7,562 bases of DNA. Origin: JBCBZH01 sp039815415 (GTDB lineage: Bacteria; Bacteroidota; Rhodothermia; Rhodothermales; Rubricoccaceae). Below are positions 6,245-7,562 of this stretch, piece by piece (the first letter of the stretch is position 1; the number at the start of each line of letters is the position of its first letter). The DNA is taken from the NCBI GenBank assembly GCA_039815415.1, contig JBCBZH010000223.1, forward strand, positions 1-7,562, read 5' to 3'. Made by a program: the position numbers and the translations under genes. The notes beneath the pieces are model-generated. The model was not told the origin of the DNA. It was given only the letters and a program-made list of their open reading frames with translations, and made no database searches.

Positions 6245-7562
6245 ATGTGTGGCATCGCCACTGCGTTTTCCTACTCTGGGTCCGCTTCTGGCGCCCTTAG
6301 CGCCGCTGTGTCGCGAGCGTGCACGTCCATGGCGGCACGCGGCCCAGATGGTGAAGGGATCTGGACCGATGACACCGGATGCGTCTCGCTCGGGCACCGC
6401 CGTCTTGCCATCATCGACCTTTCGGAGGCAGGGGCACAGCCAATGCCCAACGAGGATGGCTCGGTGGTGATCAGCTTCAATGGGGAGATTTACAACTTCC
6501 AGGCCCTGAAGGCCGACCTGGAAGCCCAAGGACACACCTTCCAGTCTGGATCTGATACCGAAGTGCTCCTGGCTCTGTACCAGGAGCACGGTGAGGACAT
6601 GACATCTGTCCTTCGTGGGATGTATGCCTTTGCTATCTACGACGCTACCCGGCACGGTGTCTTGCTCGCACGGGACCCCTATGGCATCAAGCCCCTGTAC
6701 GTCGCTGACGATGGCGCGACGCTGAAGGCGGCTTCGCAAGTCCAAGCCCTCCTTGCCATGGGAGGCATCGACACCGAGCCGGATCCTGCAGGGCATGTTG
6801 GCTTCTTCCTCTGGGGCCACATTCCCGAGCCCCACACGCTTTACCGAGGCATCCAGGCCTTCCCCCCCGGCCACACCCAGTGGATTGATGCCGACGGCCC
6901 GCGCGCAGCACGTGCATTCTCGGTTCTGAACACTGTTATCCGAGACGCGGAGCACGATCGCCAGCTCGTTGAAACCCCCGCAGAGGTAGTTCGGGAAGCT
7001 CTTCTCGGCACCATGCGTGCCCACCTCGTCGCCGACGTGGATGTGGGTGTCTTTCTGTCGTCAGGCCTCGACTCGACCACGCTCGCAGCCCTGGCCGCAG
7101 AAGCTGGAGGACGCCTCCGCACTGTAACGCTCGGGTTTGAGGAATACGTGGGCTCCGAGCATGATGAGGTCCCGCTCGCCGAGTCCGTCGCGGCCATCTA
7201 TGGCGCCGAGCACCAGACGGTCCGCGTAGGCCGAGACGACTTCCTGGGCTCCCTCAGCTCGTTCCTCGATTCGATGGACCAGCCCACGACCGATGGTCTC
7301 AACTCCTACCTCGTCAGCCAGGCGGCTGCGCAGAGCGGACTCAAGGTGGCACTCTCCGGCCTTGGCGGCGACGAGCTGTTCGGCGGGTATCCGAGCTTCA
7401 CCGAGATCCCACGCATCGTTCGCGCCCTCGGCCCGGTCCCAGGCCATGCCGTCATTGGGCGTGGGCTTCGTGCCATCTCAGCACCGATCCTTGCCCGGTT
7501 GGGCGACCGCATCCACCCCAAGGCGGCTGGTGTCATCGAGTACGGTGGCGACTACGCAAGTG
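6245..7562 (+). CDS. asnB: Asparagine synthase (glutamine-hydrolysing) family amidotransferase (partial)
   Basis: An open frame of 439 codons starting MCGIA and running off the right edge, checked by hand without a stop. The N-terminal class II glutaminase domain has the catalytic Cys2 exposed after Met removal, RGPDGEG (32-38), HRRLAIIDLS (51-60), NGEIYN (79-84) and SGSDTE (101-106). It would release ammonia from glutamine. The C-terminal ATP-pyrophosphatase domain has the PP-loop SSGLDS (272-277) and SGLGGDELFGGY (371-382), which activates a carboxylate through an acyl-adenylate. Housekeeping AsnB makes asparagine, but homologues in polysaccharide clusters are thought to amidate glycan precursors, and the neighbourhood favours that here (inference). 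The His common before RGPD is Ala31. The start is fixed by the need for Cys2 and by GAGGG upstream. Roughly 150-200 C-terminal residues are missing at the edge. Confidence 0.95.
   Translation, partial: MCGIATAFSYSGSASGALSAAVSRACTSMAARGPDGEGIWTDDTGCVSLGHRRLAIIDLSEAGAQPMPNEDGSVVISFNGEIYNFQALKADLEAQGHTFQSGSDTEVLLALYQEHGEDMTSVLRGMYAFAIYDATRHGVLLARDPYGIKPLYVADDGATLKAASQVQALLAMGGIDTEPDPAGHVGFFLWGHIPEPHTLYRGIQAFPPGHTQWIDADGPRAARAFSVLNTVIRDAEHDRQLVETPAEVVREALLGTMRAHLVADVDVGVFLSSGLDSTTLAALAAEAGGRLRTVTLGFEEYVGSEHDEVPLAESVAAIYGAEHQTVRVGRDDFLGSLSSFLDSMDQPTTDGLNSYLVSQAAAQSGLKVALSGLGGDELFGGYPSFTEIPRIVRALGPVPGHAVIGRGLRAISAPILARLGDRIHPKAAGVIEYGGDYAS

Noticed and set aside
6089..7024. Long minus-strand open frame of 311 codons opposite the asparagine synthase gene
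   Set aside because: It is fully antisense to a gene with clear catalytic motifs, has no recognisable domain, and is explained by GC-rich codon bias.

Overview
The window looks like part of a surface-polysaccharide (EPS or capsule) locus from a GC-rich member of the Bacteroidota/Rhodothermota (FCB) lineage. The strongest lineage clue is a complete type IX secretion (T9SS) type A sorting domain, with the hallmark LEQNYPNP entry, at the end of the secreted protein at 5198-5950. Shine-Dalgarno sequences are weak or missing before several genes, which also fits. The placement near Rhodothermota (Salinibacter/Rubricoccus-like) is inferred from GC content and sorting-domain style, not proven.

Layout: On the minus strand, read right to left, is a probable operon. 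It holds a fused polysaccharide co-polymerase/BY-kinase (Wzc-like, 4986-2575), a short secreted SLBB-domain protein (2522-1995) and a WecA/TagO-family priming phosphoglycosyl transferase (1945-614). After a 136-base gap comes the start of a TPR-like protein with an acidic DDLxxL-repeat N-terminus (477-1), cut by the window edge. Divergent from the operon, across a 211-base intergenic region, is a secreted T9SS cargo protein (5198-5950). A 294-base gap with several structured elements follows, and then an asparagine synthase-type glutamine amidotransferase (6245 onward) that runs off the right edge.

How the genes could work together: the WecA-like enzyme loads the first sugar phosphate onto undecaprenyl phosphate. 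The Wzc-like protein would control polymerisation and export through Tyr-cluster phosphorylation. The SLBB protein is a candidate periplasmic or outer-membrane partner. The AsnB-like enzyme probably amidates a sugar carboxylate or another precursor, as AsnB paralogues in glycan clusters are thought to do. No polymerase, flippase, full-length Wza or Wzb-type phosphatase is visible here, so the rest of the locus presumably lies outside, most likely to the right.

The most interesting points are the Tyr-every-third-residue tail of the BY-kinase, the SLBB protein that lacks the usual export domain, the unusual C-terminal tail on the WecA-like enzyme, and a candidate promoter/operator and SD-masking hairpin upstream of asnB. 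I see no RNA gene, CRISPR array, insertion sequence or clear intrinsic terminator.
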